Shown piece after piece: positions 7,876-16,784 of a DNA stretch of 64,000 nt (positions within the stretch are counted from its first letter, which is position 1; each line of letters begins with the position of its first letter). The notes beneath the pieces are model-generated. The model was not told where the DNA came from. It was given only the letters and a program-made list of their open reading frames with translations, and searched no databases. The DNA comes from Acetanaerobacterium elongatum (GTDB lineage Bacteria > Bacillota > Clostridia > Oscillospirales > Ruminococcaceae), in contig NZ_FNID01000004.1 of assembly GCF_900103835.1 (NCBI RefSeq), positions 44,938 to 108,937 of the forward strand. Direction: 5' to 3'. The position numbers were made by a program, and so were the translations under genes.

Positions 7876-8505
7876 TTATTGTTTCTTGGATGAAAGAATC
7901 ACCAAAAGCGTTCCACTTTTCACGGTAATCTGGGCGGTATCCTCTCGGAACTCATTGCTAACCCCAATAGGAAAGCTGTTCACAACATGTGCATCCACCA
8001 AGGGATAACGAAGCCCTTTAAGCGTGACACCGTCGGAGAAAGGCGAAAGTGAGAACACCGATACGAAGTAATCCTTTTGGGCCTGCATTGTTTTCGTTGT
8101 ATTGACGATGATAAATGCAGAATTCTTTACCCCTGCAAGCACGGCTTCTACCCCGTGCTCGGCACAATAAAGCAACGTTTGTATGTTGGCAAACAAGTGA
8201 TCCAGCCTGCCGCCGACACCGCCAAGAATAGTGATAGCATCAAATCCGCGTTCAATCGCCAGCTTTACAGCCAGCATGGTATCGGTGTCGTCCTTTTCAG
8301 CAGGCACCGGGATAATTTCTACGCCGCTTGGCAAGGCAGCAATACTGTCCATATCCCCTACCAGAAGGTTCGGCTGCAGCCCAAGCCGCAGGGCGTTATC
8401 ATAGCCACCGTCGGCACAGATAATATATTCATCGCCGTTAATATAGTCCTGCTTGTTTAGATCTTCTTCCAGCCGTGACGCTGAAACGACAATACACTTT
8501 TGCAT
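7876..8505 (-). CDS. thiN: Thiamine pyrophosphokinase
   Basis: 209 aa, cytosolic; converts thiamine and ATP to thiamine diphosphate. Family signatures are visible: CADGGYDNALRLGLQPNLLV, then GDMDS, EKDDTDTMLAVKLAIERGF and GGVGGRLDHLFAN. These form the N-terminal catalytic Rossmann-like domain; the beta-sandwich domain that binds thiamine follows (ending near SGTLLVILS). Start ATG at 8505 is preceded by AAGGGTAA; the frame stays open 20 codons further up but that part does not align with the family. In Firmicutes thiN commonly closes the prpC-prkC-rsgA-rpe cluster; here rpe is absent and thiN follows rsgA with a 35-nt gap. Confidence 0.93.
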   Translation of the reverse strand: MQKCIVVSASRLEEDLNKQDYINGDEYIICADGGYDNALRLGLQPNLLVGDMDSIAALPSGVEIIPVPAEKDDTDTMLAVKLAIERGFDAITILGGVGGRLDHLFANIQTLLYCAEHGVEAVLAGVKNSAFIIVNTTKTMQAQKDYFVSVFSLSPFSDGVTLKGLRYPLVDAHVVNSFPIGVSNEFREDTAQITVKSGTLLVILSSKKQ

Positions 8506-8540
8506 AAACGTTACCCTTTTTGCTGAACACACAACCCCCG

Positions 8541-9446
8541 TCAGCGCCTTGCTTCCTGTGCCCATTCCTTGATTTGCCTAGCTTCTTCATACATCGCCTT
8601 GTAGCTCTCGTGGCGACTTTTGGGGATTATACCCTCCTCCACAGCCCGCAGCACTGCACAGCCGCGTTCGGAGGTGTGGGAGCAGTCTTTAAATTTACAC
8701 TTATCTATATAGTCTGCAAATTCCCTAAAACAATATTGCAGGCGGTCTTTAAAGATAATATCCAGCTGTACAGTTTCCAGCGACGAAAAACCCGGTGAAT
8801 CAGCGATATACCCGCCTTCCGGCAGTTGGTAAAGCTCCACACTGCGGGTGGTATGCCGGCCCCTACCCAGCTTTTGGCTGATATCCCCTGTTTTGAGGGC
8901 AAGCGCGGGGTCAATGGCGTTGAGCAGGGTGGACTTCCCTACGCCGGAGTTTCCGCTAAAGATATTCAGCCCGTTCTTACAACGGGCCCGAATAGCTTCG
9001 ATGCTTGCGGGGTTATCGTAATCGGCAATCAGTACCTCAAAGCCTGCCTTGAGGTAGATGTCGTAAAGGTCGGCAAACTGCTGCAGATCGATTTTAGTAA
9101 TGACAATCACCTGAGCGATACCCTTGTATTCTGCGATTGCTATCAGCTTATCCAGTATCAAGGTGTTCGGCACCGGCTCGGTGGTGGATACAATCAAAAA
9201 AATGGTGTCGGCATTGGCTACGGGTGGGCGCACAAGATAGCTTTTTCGCGGCAATACCTCTTCAATTACGCCTTTTTGTGTACCGGCCTCGGTGATGATA
9301 CGCACGCGGTCACCCGCCACGGGGCGGATTTCCTCCTTGCGCAGTACCCCACGCGCCTTGCACTCATAAACCATACCGGCGGTCTCTACATAGTAGAAGC
9401 CGCCGATACCCTTTAAGATTAAACCTGTCAGTGCCTGTTCATTCAT
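8541..9446 (-). CDS. rsgA: Ribosome small-subunit biogenesis GTPase RsgA
   Basis: 301 aa. Circularly permuted GTPase: N-terminal OB-fold (about 1-70), then G4 (ITKID, after VANADTIFLIVSTTEP), G1 P-loop (GNSGVGKSTLLNA), G3 (DSPGFSS), and a C-terminal zinc knuckle with CKFKDCSHTSERGC. It acts in late maturation of the 30S subunit. In Firmicutes it is a substrate of the PrkC kinase encoded by the adjacent upstream gene, which ends 28 nt before it. The ribosome site in front of the ATG at 9446 is weak, so translational coupling to prkC is plausible. Confidence 0.95.
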   Translation of the reverse strand: MNEQALTGLILKGIGGFYYVETAGMVYECKARGVLRKEEIRPVAGDRVRIITEAGTQKGVIEEVLPRKSYLVRPPVANADTIFLIVSTTEPVPNTLILDKLIAIAEYKGIAQVIVITKIDLQQFADLYDIYLKAGFEVLIADYDNPASIEAIRARCKNGLNIFSGNSGVGKSTLLNAIDPALALKTGDISQKLGRGRHTTRSVELYQLPEGGYIADSPGFSSLETVQLDIIFKDRLQYCFREFADYIDKCKFKDCSHTSERGCAVLRAVEEGIIPKSRHESYKAMYEEARQIKEWAQEARR

Positions 9447-9474
9447 CTGAGAAAACCAAGTCCTATCTTATGCG

Positions 9475-11484
9475 TTAAAAGTTCTTGGAATTATCGGTAA
9501 CAACACGCTGTGTGCCGCGGGTGAAATCGAGCTGTATCTCTTGATAGGGCTTATCATCAAGAGTGATTTTAATTAAAATGGTACCCGAACCACTGAAGGT
9601 CGGCTTCCACTGCGGAGTTTCGGAAGGATTTACACGCTCCTCGTGCTTGGGGACGGTACCGTCATCAACGTATGCTCTCATAGTAACCATTTTATTAATC
9701 TTAGTTGGCAGCGGCACCGTAATATTATAGCTGTCTATCGTAACACCGGAGCCTGCGGCTATCTGGAAGTTTACGGTGCTGCCCTTGGTGCTCTCGGTAT
9801 CACCCAACGGGTCCTGCGCAATAATCGTACCTGCGGCAAGTGAGCTTTCAATCGGGGTAATGTCGCCCACCTTTAAGCCGGCGGCCTCCAGCAGGCGCTT
9901 GGCGTCGTTGATATTCATACCCACCAGCGGCGGAACGGTTGCAGGTGCCGTTTCGGAGCCCTTACTGATATACAGCGTTACTTCGGTATCCGCACTGATT
10001 TCGGTATCCTTCGGCGGATCGGTTTTTACGATACGGCCCTCGGCGTAGGTATCGCTGAAGATCTGCTCCTCTTTAATCTTGGTAATACCCTCGCTGTTCA
10101 GTCTGGCCCGTGCCGCTAGGGCTTCCTGATTATATATGTCGGGAACCTTGAGCTTCTTGATGCCCTTGCTCACCTTGAGATTGACAATCGTGTTAGGCTT
10201 CACGCCGCGGCCCTCGGTAGGTACCTGCTCGTAGATAATACCCTCGGCGTATTCGCTTGAATAATCATAAGTAACCTTGTATTGAAAACCGTGGGACTGA
10301 TACTCGGCATTATTGGTAACATCACTGAAGGTAAGCCCAACCAGCTTTGGCATAGGAATATCCTCTACCTTGGCGAAAGGGTTGTTTAGAATAAAGATGT
10401 ACACAATAAAAACCACGGCCGTAATCACAAATGCAAACGCTACACCTGTCATAATCGGCATAAGTGGAGATTTAAAATCTTCTTCCTCTTCGCCGGCTAC
10501 TGCCACGGCCGCGCGTCGGCCCTTTCTATCGGGCTTCCGGGCAGGGGCAGCATGTTCGTCTGCGCCCCGTGCCGCCACACCGGTATTTACTTTTTTGGTG
10601 TCGTAATAGATTGTGGGGCTTTCGTTGGTAAAGTATTTATATGAAAACTGTATACTGGGGTTCTTTTTAAACTCGTCGATATCCTTTAGCATCTCGGCAG
10701 CGGAATGGTAGCGCTTGCTGGCATCCTTCTGCATGGCGCGTACTACAATTTCCTCCAAGCCCTCTGGGATATCCACATTCAACTCACGCGGGCGCTTGGC
10801 CTGTGCGGAAATCTGCTTAATGGCAACAGAAACAGGGCTGTCTGCCTCAAACGGCAGCTGCCCCGTAAGCATTTCAAACATCATCACGCCAACCGAATAG
10901 ATGTCGGTTTTGGCGTCAGTTACATCGCCTCGAGCCTGCTCGGGGCTGATGTAGTGTACCGAACCAAGTGCCTTATCCGTCATGGTGCGGGTTTCACTTC
11001 TTGCAAAGCGGGCAATGCCAAAATCCATCACCTTAATGGAGCCATCAGGCAGCAGCATAATATTCTGGGGCTTGATATCCCGATGAACAATGCCTCTATC
11101 ATGCGCATGCTGCAGTGCGCGAAGCACCTGAATAGTAAAATGCACACATTCCTTCCATTTCAGGGTATGCTGCTGGTCGATATATTCCTTTAGCGTAATG
11201 CCGTCGACATACTCCATTACAATAAACTGGATTCTATCGGTAAAACTGACGTCGTATACCTTTACGATGTTAGGGTGAGAAAGAACGGCAATCGCCTTGG
11301 ATTCGTTCTTAAAGCGACGAACAAACTCCTCATTTTCAAGGAACTCGTCTCGCAAAATCTTAACGGCATATTCCTTATGCTCAACAATGTCGTTAGCACG
11401 GTAGACATTGGCCATGCCGCCAACGCCGATAAGCTCAAGGATTTCATATCGGCCGTCAAGCCGCTTTCCAATGTATCTGTCCAT
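9475..11484 (-). CDS. prkC: PASTA-domain serine/threonine kinase
   Basis: 669 aa, single-pass membrane protein. Cytosolic Hanks-type kinase domain (about 5-270) with glycine loop GVGGMANVYRA, catalytic loop HRDIKPQN, DFG motif and the activation segment ending GSVHYISPEQARG. A juxtamembrane linker (to about 335) leads to one membrane helix (MTGVAFAFVITAVVFIVYIF). The outside carries three PASTA repeats (beginning near PKLVGLTFSDV, PDIYNQEALAARARL and PPLVGMNINDAKRLL) and a C-terminal beta domain. PASTA repeats sense muropeptides or lipid II; the kinase governs growth, germination and cell-wall synthesis in relatives. The ATG at 11484 has AGGAG eight bases upstream, and the gene follows its partner phosphatase by 41 nt. 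Confidence 0.95.
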   Translation of the reverse strand: MDRYIGKRLDGRYEILELIGVGGMANVYRANDIVEHKEYAVKILRDEFLENEEFVRRFKNESKAIAVLSHPNIVKVYDVSFTDRIQFIVMEYVDGITLKEYIDQQHTLKWKECVHFTIQVLRALQHAHDRGIVHRDIKPQNIMLLPDGSIKVMDFGIARFARSETRTMTDKALGSVHYISPEQARGDVTDAKTDIYSVGVMMFEMLTGQLPFEADSPVSVAIKQISAQAKRPRELNVDIPEGLEEIVVRAMQKDASKRYHSAAEMLKDIDEFKKNPSIQFSYKYFTNESPTIYYDTKKVNTGVAARGADEHAAPARKPDRKGRRAAVAVAGEEEEDFKSPLMPIMTGVAFAFVITAVVFIVYIFILNNPFAKVEDIPMPKLVGLTFSDVTNNAEYQSHGFQYKVTYDYSSEYAEGIIYEQVPTEGRGVKPNTIVNLKVSKGIKKLKVPDIYNQEALAARARLNSEGITKIKEEQIFSDTYAEGRIVKTDPPKDTEISADTEVTLYISKGSETAPATVPPLVGMNINDAKRLLEAAGLKVGDITPIESSLAAGTIIAQDPLGDTESTKGSTVNFQIAAGSGVTIDSYNITVPLPTKINKMVTMRAYVDDGTVPKHEERVNPSETPQWKPTFSGSGTILIKITLDDKPYQEIQLDFTRGTQRVVTDNSKNF

Positions 11485-11525
11485 CTCGTTCACTCCTGAT
11501 CATTCTCGCTGCGCCATGAGCGGCA

Positions 11526-12254
11526 TTAGCTGAATATCGCTACGATCGTGATATTATCGGTACCGCCCCGCTCATTGGCCATATTGATGAGTGCCTCCAG
11601 ACATCCGTCCGGGCCAGCCCTCCTGACAATCTCGGCCATTTCGCTCTCTTCCACATAGTTGGTAAGGCCATCGGTGCAGATCATGAGCACATCGCCTTCC
11701 TTGGCCTGCACCTCGCAATAATCTATCTCTATACCCTGTTCAACCCCTAAAGCACGCGTGATGACATGCTTTTGGGGGTGGTTTTTTGCCTGATCGGAGG
11801 TAATCTCGCCACGTTCCACCAGTGCCTGAACCATTGTATGGTCTTTGGTAACCTGTTCAGCCATATTGCCCGAGATGAGGTATACGCGGCTGTCGCCCGC
11901 GTAAGCAATATGCGCAGCCCCGCCCGCAACCACGGCAGCCACCACAGTGGTGCCCATACGGCTTAACAGCTCGCTGCTCATTGCCTTATCGTAAACCCGT
12001 ATATTTGCCGCGCTGATTGCTGAGAGAAGCATAGTTCGTACTGAATTTGCCGTCATATCACTGCGGTAGCCGCGGGCTATGCTCTGGCTGATACTATCGA
12101 CCGCAAGTGTGCTTGCGACCTCTCCACCGTTTTCGCCGCCCATACCGTCACACACCACCGCCCAGACCGAACCGTCGCCGAGTGTTCCGTATTTATAGCT
12201 GTCCTGATTTTGTTTGCGGATCATTCCGATATCCGTTTTGCCTATAGCAATCAA
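11526..12254 (-). CDS. prpC: PP2C-type protein phosphatase
   Basis: 242 aa, cytosolic. Metal-dependent (PPM/PP2C) phosphatase with the expected aspartates: IRKQNQDSY, VCDGMGG, AYAGDSRVYLI, CTDGLTN and GGTDNITIVAI. It reverses phosphorylation by the kinase encoded just downstream. A TTG start at 12254 is preferred because AAGGTG stands six bases before it and the protein then begins at the usual place (MIAIGKTDIG). Confidence 0.93.
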   Translation of the reverse strand: MIAIGKTDIGMIRKQNQDSYKYGTLGDGSVWAVVCDGMGGENGGEVASTLAVDSISQSIARGYRSDMTANSVRTMLLSAISAANIRVYDKAMSSELLSRMGTTVVAAVVAGGAAHIAYAGDSRVYLISGNMAEQVTKDHTMVQALVERGEITSDQAKNHPQKHVITRALGVEQGIEIDYCEVQAKEGDVLMICTDGLTNYVEESEMAEIVRRAGPDGCLEALINMANERGGTDNITIVAIFS

Positions 12255-12585
12255 GACCTACACCTTCTCTCGATAATGCGGGAAAGCCATACCATCAAAA
12301 ACCACAGCGTGTTCCGTGCTGATAAAAGGCTGCCCTTCATTGGATGTCGTATAAATATAATTTTAATTTCAATTAACAACGGAAATGGTATATTTGCCCG
12401 TTCCCAATGGCATTCACCTATTAGCGAATAACATGTTATTAGTTAATTGCCCATGGCCGTAGGCCGGGCATTGGAAATAAACCGGTATAACAACCGCTTG
12501 CGGCTATTATACCATATCTTGCGAATAATTAAAAATAATATTGGCAAGTTTTTTTTATTTTATAAAAATTGTTAAATTGAAAGCG
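12255..12585. other. 331-bp gap between rlmN and prpC with hairpins
   Basis: No gene seen. It holds a stem GGTATAA/TTATACC (12484-12513) with an inner CCGC/GCGG pair that may end the rlmN transcript, a perfect palindrome AATAACATGTTATT at 12427-12440, and a TGCCC/GGGCA hairpin near 12449-12471. A weak minus-strand promoter for prpC (TTGTTA, 16 nt, TATTTA near 12355-12382) is possible. Confidence 0.4.
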
Positions 12586-13635
12586 CTATTTTTGAAGATT
12601 TTCACGTCTCAGCTGGCCGCAGGCGGCATTGATATCCGCACCAAGCCTTCGGCGAACAGTAGCTGTGATACCCGCATTCTCTAAAATATGCACAAAATTT
12701 TCGGTGGCCTCCCGCGAGCTTTTTTGAAAGCTGCGCTCCTTAACGGGGTTTACCGGAATCAAGTTCACATGGCAGAGCATGCCCTTGAGCTTTTGTGCGA
12801 GCTCCTTCGCGTTGGCCGCGGAGTCGTTCACACCATCGATGAGCGCATATTCAAACGAAATACGGCGTGAGGTATCCGACGCATAGCTGCGGCAGGCGGC
12901 AAGCAGCTCGTCTATATTGTAACGGGTGTTTACCGGCATGGTTTTGCTGCGGATCTGGTCGTTTGGCGCGTGCAGCGAAACCGATAGGGTAAGCCCCAGC
13001 TTAAGCTTTGCAAGATCGTAAATTCGGGGCACGAGGCCACAGGTGGAAAGGGAGACATGCCTTAGGCTCATATTAGTACCCTCTTTGGACGAGAGCAGCT
13101 CTAAAAAGCGCACAACGTTATCGTAGTTATCCAGCGGTTCACCAATGCCCATAAGCACAAGACTCTGCACCTTCTCGCCCGAATCGCGTTCGGCGGTGAA
13201 GATCTCGCCCAGCATCTCGGCCGGGGTGAGGTTGCGTACAAAGCCGAGGATGGTGGAGGCACAAAAAGTACAGCCCATCTTACAGCCCACCTGCGTGGAG
13301 ATGCACAGGCTGTTACCGTGATGGTAGCGCATAAGCACCGCCTCTACCGTTTCGCCGTCATCCATTTCATAGAGGTACTTGATGGTTCCGTCCAAGGATG
13401 AAACCAGCTTGTTTTTTACCCGTACCGCAGGGATATAAAAGCCCTCAGAAAGCTTTTCACGCAGGGCCTTGGATAGGTTGGTCATCTCGTCAAAGCCTTG
13501 CGCGTGCCTTTGATGCAGCCACTCATACACCTGTGCGCCCTTGTAGGCCGGCTCGCCGAATGCAGTAAGATGTTCTTTTAACTCTGGCAGGGTCAATGAC
13601 AGGATATCAGTTTTGGTGTTAATGGCCAGGGTCAC
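12586..13635 (-). CDS. rlmN: Dual-specificity RNA methyltransferase RlmN
   Basis: About 349 aa, radical-SAM enzyme that makes 2-methyladenosine in 23S rRNA (A2503) and some tRNAs. The cluster-binding motif is CKMGCTFCAS; the methyl-carrying cysteine is expected near the C-terminus (INAACGQL). Other family text: LMGIGEPLDNYDNV, LSVSLHAPND. The start is uncertain: homologues begin close to the segment TKTDILSLTLPELKEHL. A GTG at 13635 is given here, but the AAAGGAA site abuts it; a CTG at 13629 would be better spaced; the longest frame begins at 13746 and overlaps the end of rsmB. It belongs to the def-fmt-rsmB-rlmN operon. Confidence 0.9.
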   Translation of the reverse strand: MTLAINTKTDILSLTLPELKEHLTAFGEPAYKGAQVYEWLHQRHAQGFDEMTNLSKALREKLSEGFYIPAVRVKNKLVSSLDGTIKYLYEMDDGETVEAVLMRYHHGNSLCISTQVGCKMGCTFCASTILGFVRNLTPAEMLGEIFTAERDSGEKVQSLVLMGIGEPLDNYDNVVRFLELLSSKEGTNMSLRHVSLSTCGLVPRIYDLAKLKLGLTLSVSLHAPNDQIRSKTMPVNTRYNIDELLAACRSYASDTSRRISFEYALIDGVNDSAANAKELAQKLKGMLCHVNLIPVNPVKERSFQKSSREATENFVHILENAGITATVRRRLGADINAACGQLRRENLQK

Positions 13636-13699
13636 TTCCTTTGATATTTTCCGCGGAGAGACAAAACAGTCAATGTCATTTTCTATGATGAAATACAGA

Positions 13700-15052
13700 T
13701 CACTGTGTTCTGGTAAATGCTGCGATGAAGAAACCATCGGTATCAAAATGCTGTGGAAGGATTACCGCCATGTTCGGCTGAACGCTGATGCATGGCTTTA
13801 ACAGTTCCGGCAGGGGCATGGGCGCAAACGTGGGATTGTGACATAAAAATTCCTGCGCGATATCCTCGTTTTCCTCCCGCCGCAGGGTACAGGTAGAATA
13901 GATTAATACCCCTCCAGGTTTTAGATAGCGCGCTCCGTTTTGCAGGATAGCAAACTGGATATCGTGCAGCGAACCAAAGGAATCAAGGGGTTTATATTTG
14001 ATCTCTGGCTTGCGGCGGAGGATGCCAAGCCCCGAACAGGGCACGTCACACAGCACACGGTCAGCCGACGGAAGCTCCGGGTTATATATAGTGGCATCAC
14101 CTACCGCCGCTTTGATATTCGTAAGTCCAAGGCGCTCTGCACCCTTTTGGATGAGCGAAGCCTTGAAGTCATACTGATCAAATGAAAGCACCGAGCCACT
14201 CCCCTGCAGCTGCTCGGCAACGGTAAAGCTTTTACCGCCGGGTGCGGCACACAGGTCGAGCATCGTCATGCCCTTAAGCGCGTTTAAGGCAAACGCACAC
14301 AGCTGCGACGAGCCGTCTTGAATATGAAACAGCCCCTCTTCAAAGGCGCGAAGCTTTTCAAGGTTACCTGTATGATATAACGAGATACAATCGGGGATCA
14401 CTTCATGCGGTACAGCCTGTACACCCTCTTCCGCAAGACGGGCTACCAGTGCTTCACAGGAGATTCTCGCGGTATTCACTCTCGCATAAAGCGGCGGTGT
14501 TCCTACCGATTTTTCTAACAGGCCCTTTGCCGCTTCCTGCCCGAACCGTTTTAGAAACAGCCTTACCAGCGGCAGAGGGCAGGAGTATTCTACGCTCAGA
14601 CGTAAGGGGAGATTGTTATTATCCGGCAGGTTAAGGGGCTTGCCGTCGCGGATAAAGCCGCGCAGCACCGCATTTACAAAGCCGGAGGCACTGGTTTTAC
14701 CGGTTGCCTTGCACAGCAGCACGCTTTCGTTTACCGCGGCGCTATCCGGCACCGAGCCCATGTACAAGAGCTGATACAGCCCCATCCGAAGAATGCCGAG
14801 TACTGACTTATCAAGCTTTTCCAGCGGCAGGCGGCTGCGGCCCTTGATGATGTGGTCTAAGGTAAGGCGTCGTTCGATGACACCATAAAACAGCGCGGCG
14901 GCAAAAGCGCCGTCGCGCTTATTAAACTGCTCGCCGCCAAGAGCATCGCCTAATACCAGATTGGAATAGCCGCCCGTCTCTACCTTTGTCAGAGCCTTGA
15001 GCACCATGCGGCGGACATCTTTATTAGTGTTTTCCTGTGGATTTGTTGTCAT
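13700..15052 (-). CDS. rsmB: 16S rRNA (cytosine-967 C5) methyltransferase RsmB
   Basis: 450 aa. N-terminal NusB-like RNA-binding domain (about 10-140, DHIIKGRSRLPLEKLDKSVL) joined to a SAM-dependent m5C methyltransferase domain. SAM site LCAAPGGKS, and both catalytic cysteine motifs are present: VPCSGLGILRRKPEIKY and YSTCTLRREENE. Start ATG at 15052 has AGGTACTAAG before it. Part of the translation-related operon between fmt and rlmN. Confidence 0.95.
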   Translation of the reverse strand: MTTNPQENTNKDVRRMVLKALTKVETGGYSNLVLGDALGGEQFNKRDGAFAAALFYGVIERRLTLDHIIKGRSRLPLEKLDKSVLGILRMGLYQLLYMGSVPDSAAVNESVLLCKATGKTSASGFVNAVLRGFIRDGKPLNLPDNNNLPLRLSVEYSCPLPLVRLFLKRFGQEAAKGLLEKSVGTPPLYARVNTARISCEALVARLAEEGVQAVPHEVIPDCISLYHTGNLEKLRAFEEGLFHIQDGSSQLCAFALNALKGMTMLDLCAAPGGKSFTVAEQLQGSGSVLSFDQYDFKASLIQKGAERLGLTNIKAAVGDATIYNPELPSADRVLCDVPCSGLGILRRKPEIKYKPLDSFGSLHDIQFAILQNGARYLKPGGVLIYSTCTLRREENEDIAQEFLCHNPTFAPMPLPELLKPCISVQPNMAVILPQHFDTDGFFIAAFTRTQ

Positions 15053-15107
15053 CTTAGTACCTATTGCAATTTATTTTTTAGGGCAGATATACGGATTGCC
15101 TATAATT

Positions 15108-16025
15108 CTAGAACTTTAAGCCCTTCTGCAGACGGTGGCCGCGCAGGAACAGCTCGGCAGTCATGCGCTTGCCGCCTTCATACTGAACCTCCAGCAGCTC
15201 TATCGCCGTATTACCACCACACCCGATAACGAGCGCGCCATCTTCCAGCAACACGCCGCATTCACCCCTTCGGTCGCTTATGCGTGCCCGGTGAACCTTT
15301 AAGGCTTTGCCATCCAGCAGGGTGTAAGCCACCGGCCATGGCGATAACCCCCGAATAAGGTTGTGAACCTCCCACGCGGGCTTAGAAAAATCAATAAGAG
15401 CCATCTCCTTGCTGAGCATGGGCGCATAACAGCTCTCGGTATCGTTTTGTACCTCTCGCGGAGCCTTTCCTTCAGCAACCAGCCGCAGTGTTTGGGAGAG
15501 CAGCTGAGCGCCGAGAATGCTTAACCGGTCATGCAGCTCACCGGCAGTTTCCTCTGGGCCAATGGCAGTAGCGCATTTGAGTATCATATCGCCGGTGTCC
15601 AGCCCCTGCGCCATGTACATGGTGGTAACACCCGTCTCTTGCTCACCGTTGATAACGCTCCACTGGATAGGTCCCGCGCCGCGGTATTTGGGCAGCAGCG
15701 AGGCATGCACGTTTATACAGCCGTGCTTGGGAATCTCCAGCACCGATCTCGGCAAAAGCTTGCCGTAGGCGGTTACCACAATGACATCGGGGTTTTGTGC
15801 CGCAATAATCGCGGCGGTTTCTTCCCCCTTGAGCGTGTTGGGCTGATAAACCGGTATCCCCAAGCTCTGTGCCAGCACCTTTACCGCCGGAGGGGTAAGC
15901 ACCTGCCTGCGGCCCACCGGCTTGTCGGGCTGGGTATACACCGAGGTAACGGCATGTCCGTCCTTTACCAAAATATCCAGACAGGGTACCGCAAATTCGG
16001 GGGTACCCATAAAAATAATGTTCAT
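15108..16025 (-). CDS. fmt: Methionyl-tRNA formyltransferase
   Basis: 305 aa, cytosolic; formylates initiator methionyl-tRNA using 10-formyl-tetrahydrofolate. The catalytic Asn/His/Asp set lies in the recognised segments INVHASLLPKYRGAGPIQW and the aspartate of AQGLDTGDMI. The N-terminal Rossmann domain (MNIIFMGTPEFAVPCLDIL) and the C-terminal OB-like domain (about 210-305) are complete. RBS AGGAGAG. It lies 35 nt after def, its functional partner, which removes the formyl group after synthesis. Confidence 0.96.
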   Translation of the reverse strand: MNIIFMGTPEFAVPCLDILVKDGHAVTSVYTQPDKPVGRRQVLTPPAVKVLAQSLGIPVYQPNTLKGEETAAIIAAQNPDVIVVTAYGKLLPRSVLEIPKHGCINVHASLLPKYRGAGPIQWSVINGEQETGVTTMYMAQGLDTGDMILKCATAIGPEETAGELHDRLSILGAQLLSQTLRLVAEGKAPREVQNDTESCYAPMLSKEMALIDFSKPAWEVHNLIRGLSPWPVAYTLLDGKALKVHRARISDRRGECGVLLEDGALVIGCGGNTAIELLEVQYEGGKRMTAELFLRGHRLQKGLKF

Positions 16026-16060
16026 GTAGGCTCTCCTGTACTATCTGGGGAAGATATTAA

Positions 16061-16525
16061 TTACTCTTCGTCGTTCTTAAGCATACGGGTGGCAATATCC
16101 ATGAAAAGCTTGCCGTCAAGGTGGTCAAGCTCATGGCAGATGGCGCGTGCCAGAAGCTCGGTGCCCGAAGCACGCTGTTTCTTGCCATGACGGTCGAAAT
16201 ACTCCACCGTCACCTCATTTGGGCGCTCAACCATGCCGTACTCACCAGGGTAGGAAAGGCAGCCCTCTGGACCTACCTGCTGGCCAGAGCTGCTTACGAT
16301 TACAGGGTTAACCAGCTCGTAGAGTCTGCCGTCGCCAACATCAATTACCACTACGCGCTTGAGCACCCCCACCTGCGAGGCTGCTAAGCCCACGCCGTCG
16401 GCCTTGTGCAGTGTCTGAACCATGTCGTCTATTAAGGTGGCAAGCTTTGCGTCAAAACAGGTAACCTCTTTACACCGTTTGCGCAGCACCTCGTCGCCGT
16501 ATAATACTATCTTGCGTGTAGCCAT
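16061..16525 (-). CDS. def: Peptide deformylase
   Basis: 154 aa; removes the N-formyl group from nascent proteins. All three motifs are present: GVGLAASQVG, EGCLSYPG (metal-binding Cys) and HELDHLDGKLF (two metal-binding His and the catalytic Glu). The ATG at 16525 is chosen since AAAGG directly abuts an earlier ATG at 16537. First gene after a terminator, so the promoter of the def-fmt-rsmB-rlmN operon probably lies in 16526-16633. Confidence 0.95.
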   Translation of the reverse strand: MATRKIVLYGDEVLRKRCKEVTCFDAKLATLIDDMVQTLHKADGVGLAASQVGVLKRVVVIDVGDGRLYELVNPVIVSSSGQQVGPEGCLSYPGEYGMVERPNEVTVEYFDRHGKKQRASGTELLARAICHELDHLDGKLFMDIATRMLKNDEE

Positions 16526-16624
16526 AGACCTATTCATCCTTTCACAAGCAATGCATATTGATTTGTAGTATGCTGATAAACAGCCTTTTTACTCATTATA
16601 CTTATATCTGCTTAAGAAGTATAT

Positions 16625-16662
16625 AAAAAACAAATCAAAACCTTTAATATATGGGTTTTGAT
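16625..16662 (-). terminator. Terminator downstream of priA
   Basis: Minus-strand stem ATCAAAACC/GGTTTTGAT (arms 16654-16662 and 16634-16642) followed by TTGTTTTTT. It separates priA from the def operon. Confidence 0.7.
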
Positions 16663-16784
16663 GCGGATTTTATGACGATGCCGGCGCATCGTATGAATAC
16701 ATTCTATCGGCGATTAGTATTATATACACATTTCAGCAAAAATAACAAGCCCGCAGAGCCGAATCTGTACCTTTGGCTGCGGCC

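Noticed and set aside
12571..12585. CRE-like text AAGCGCTAT at the end of rlmN
   Set aside because: Lies beyond a gene end, is not near a promoter and matches the consensus on one side only.
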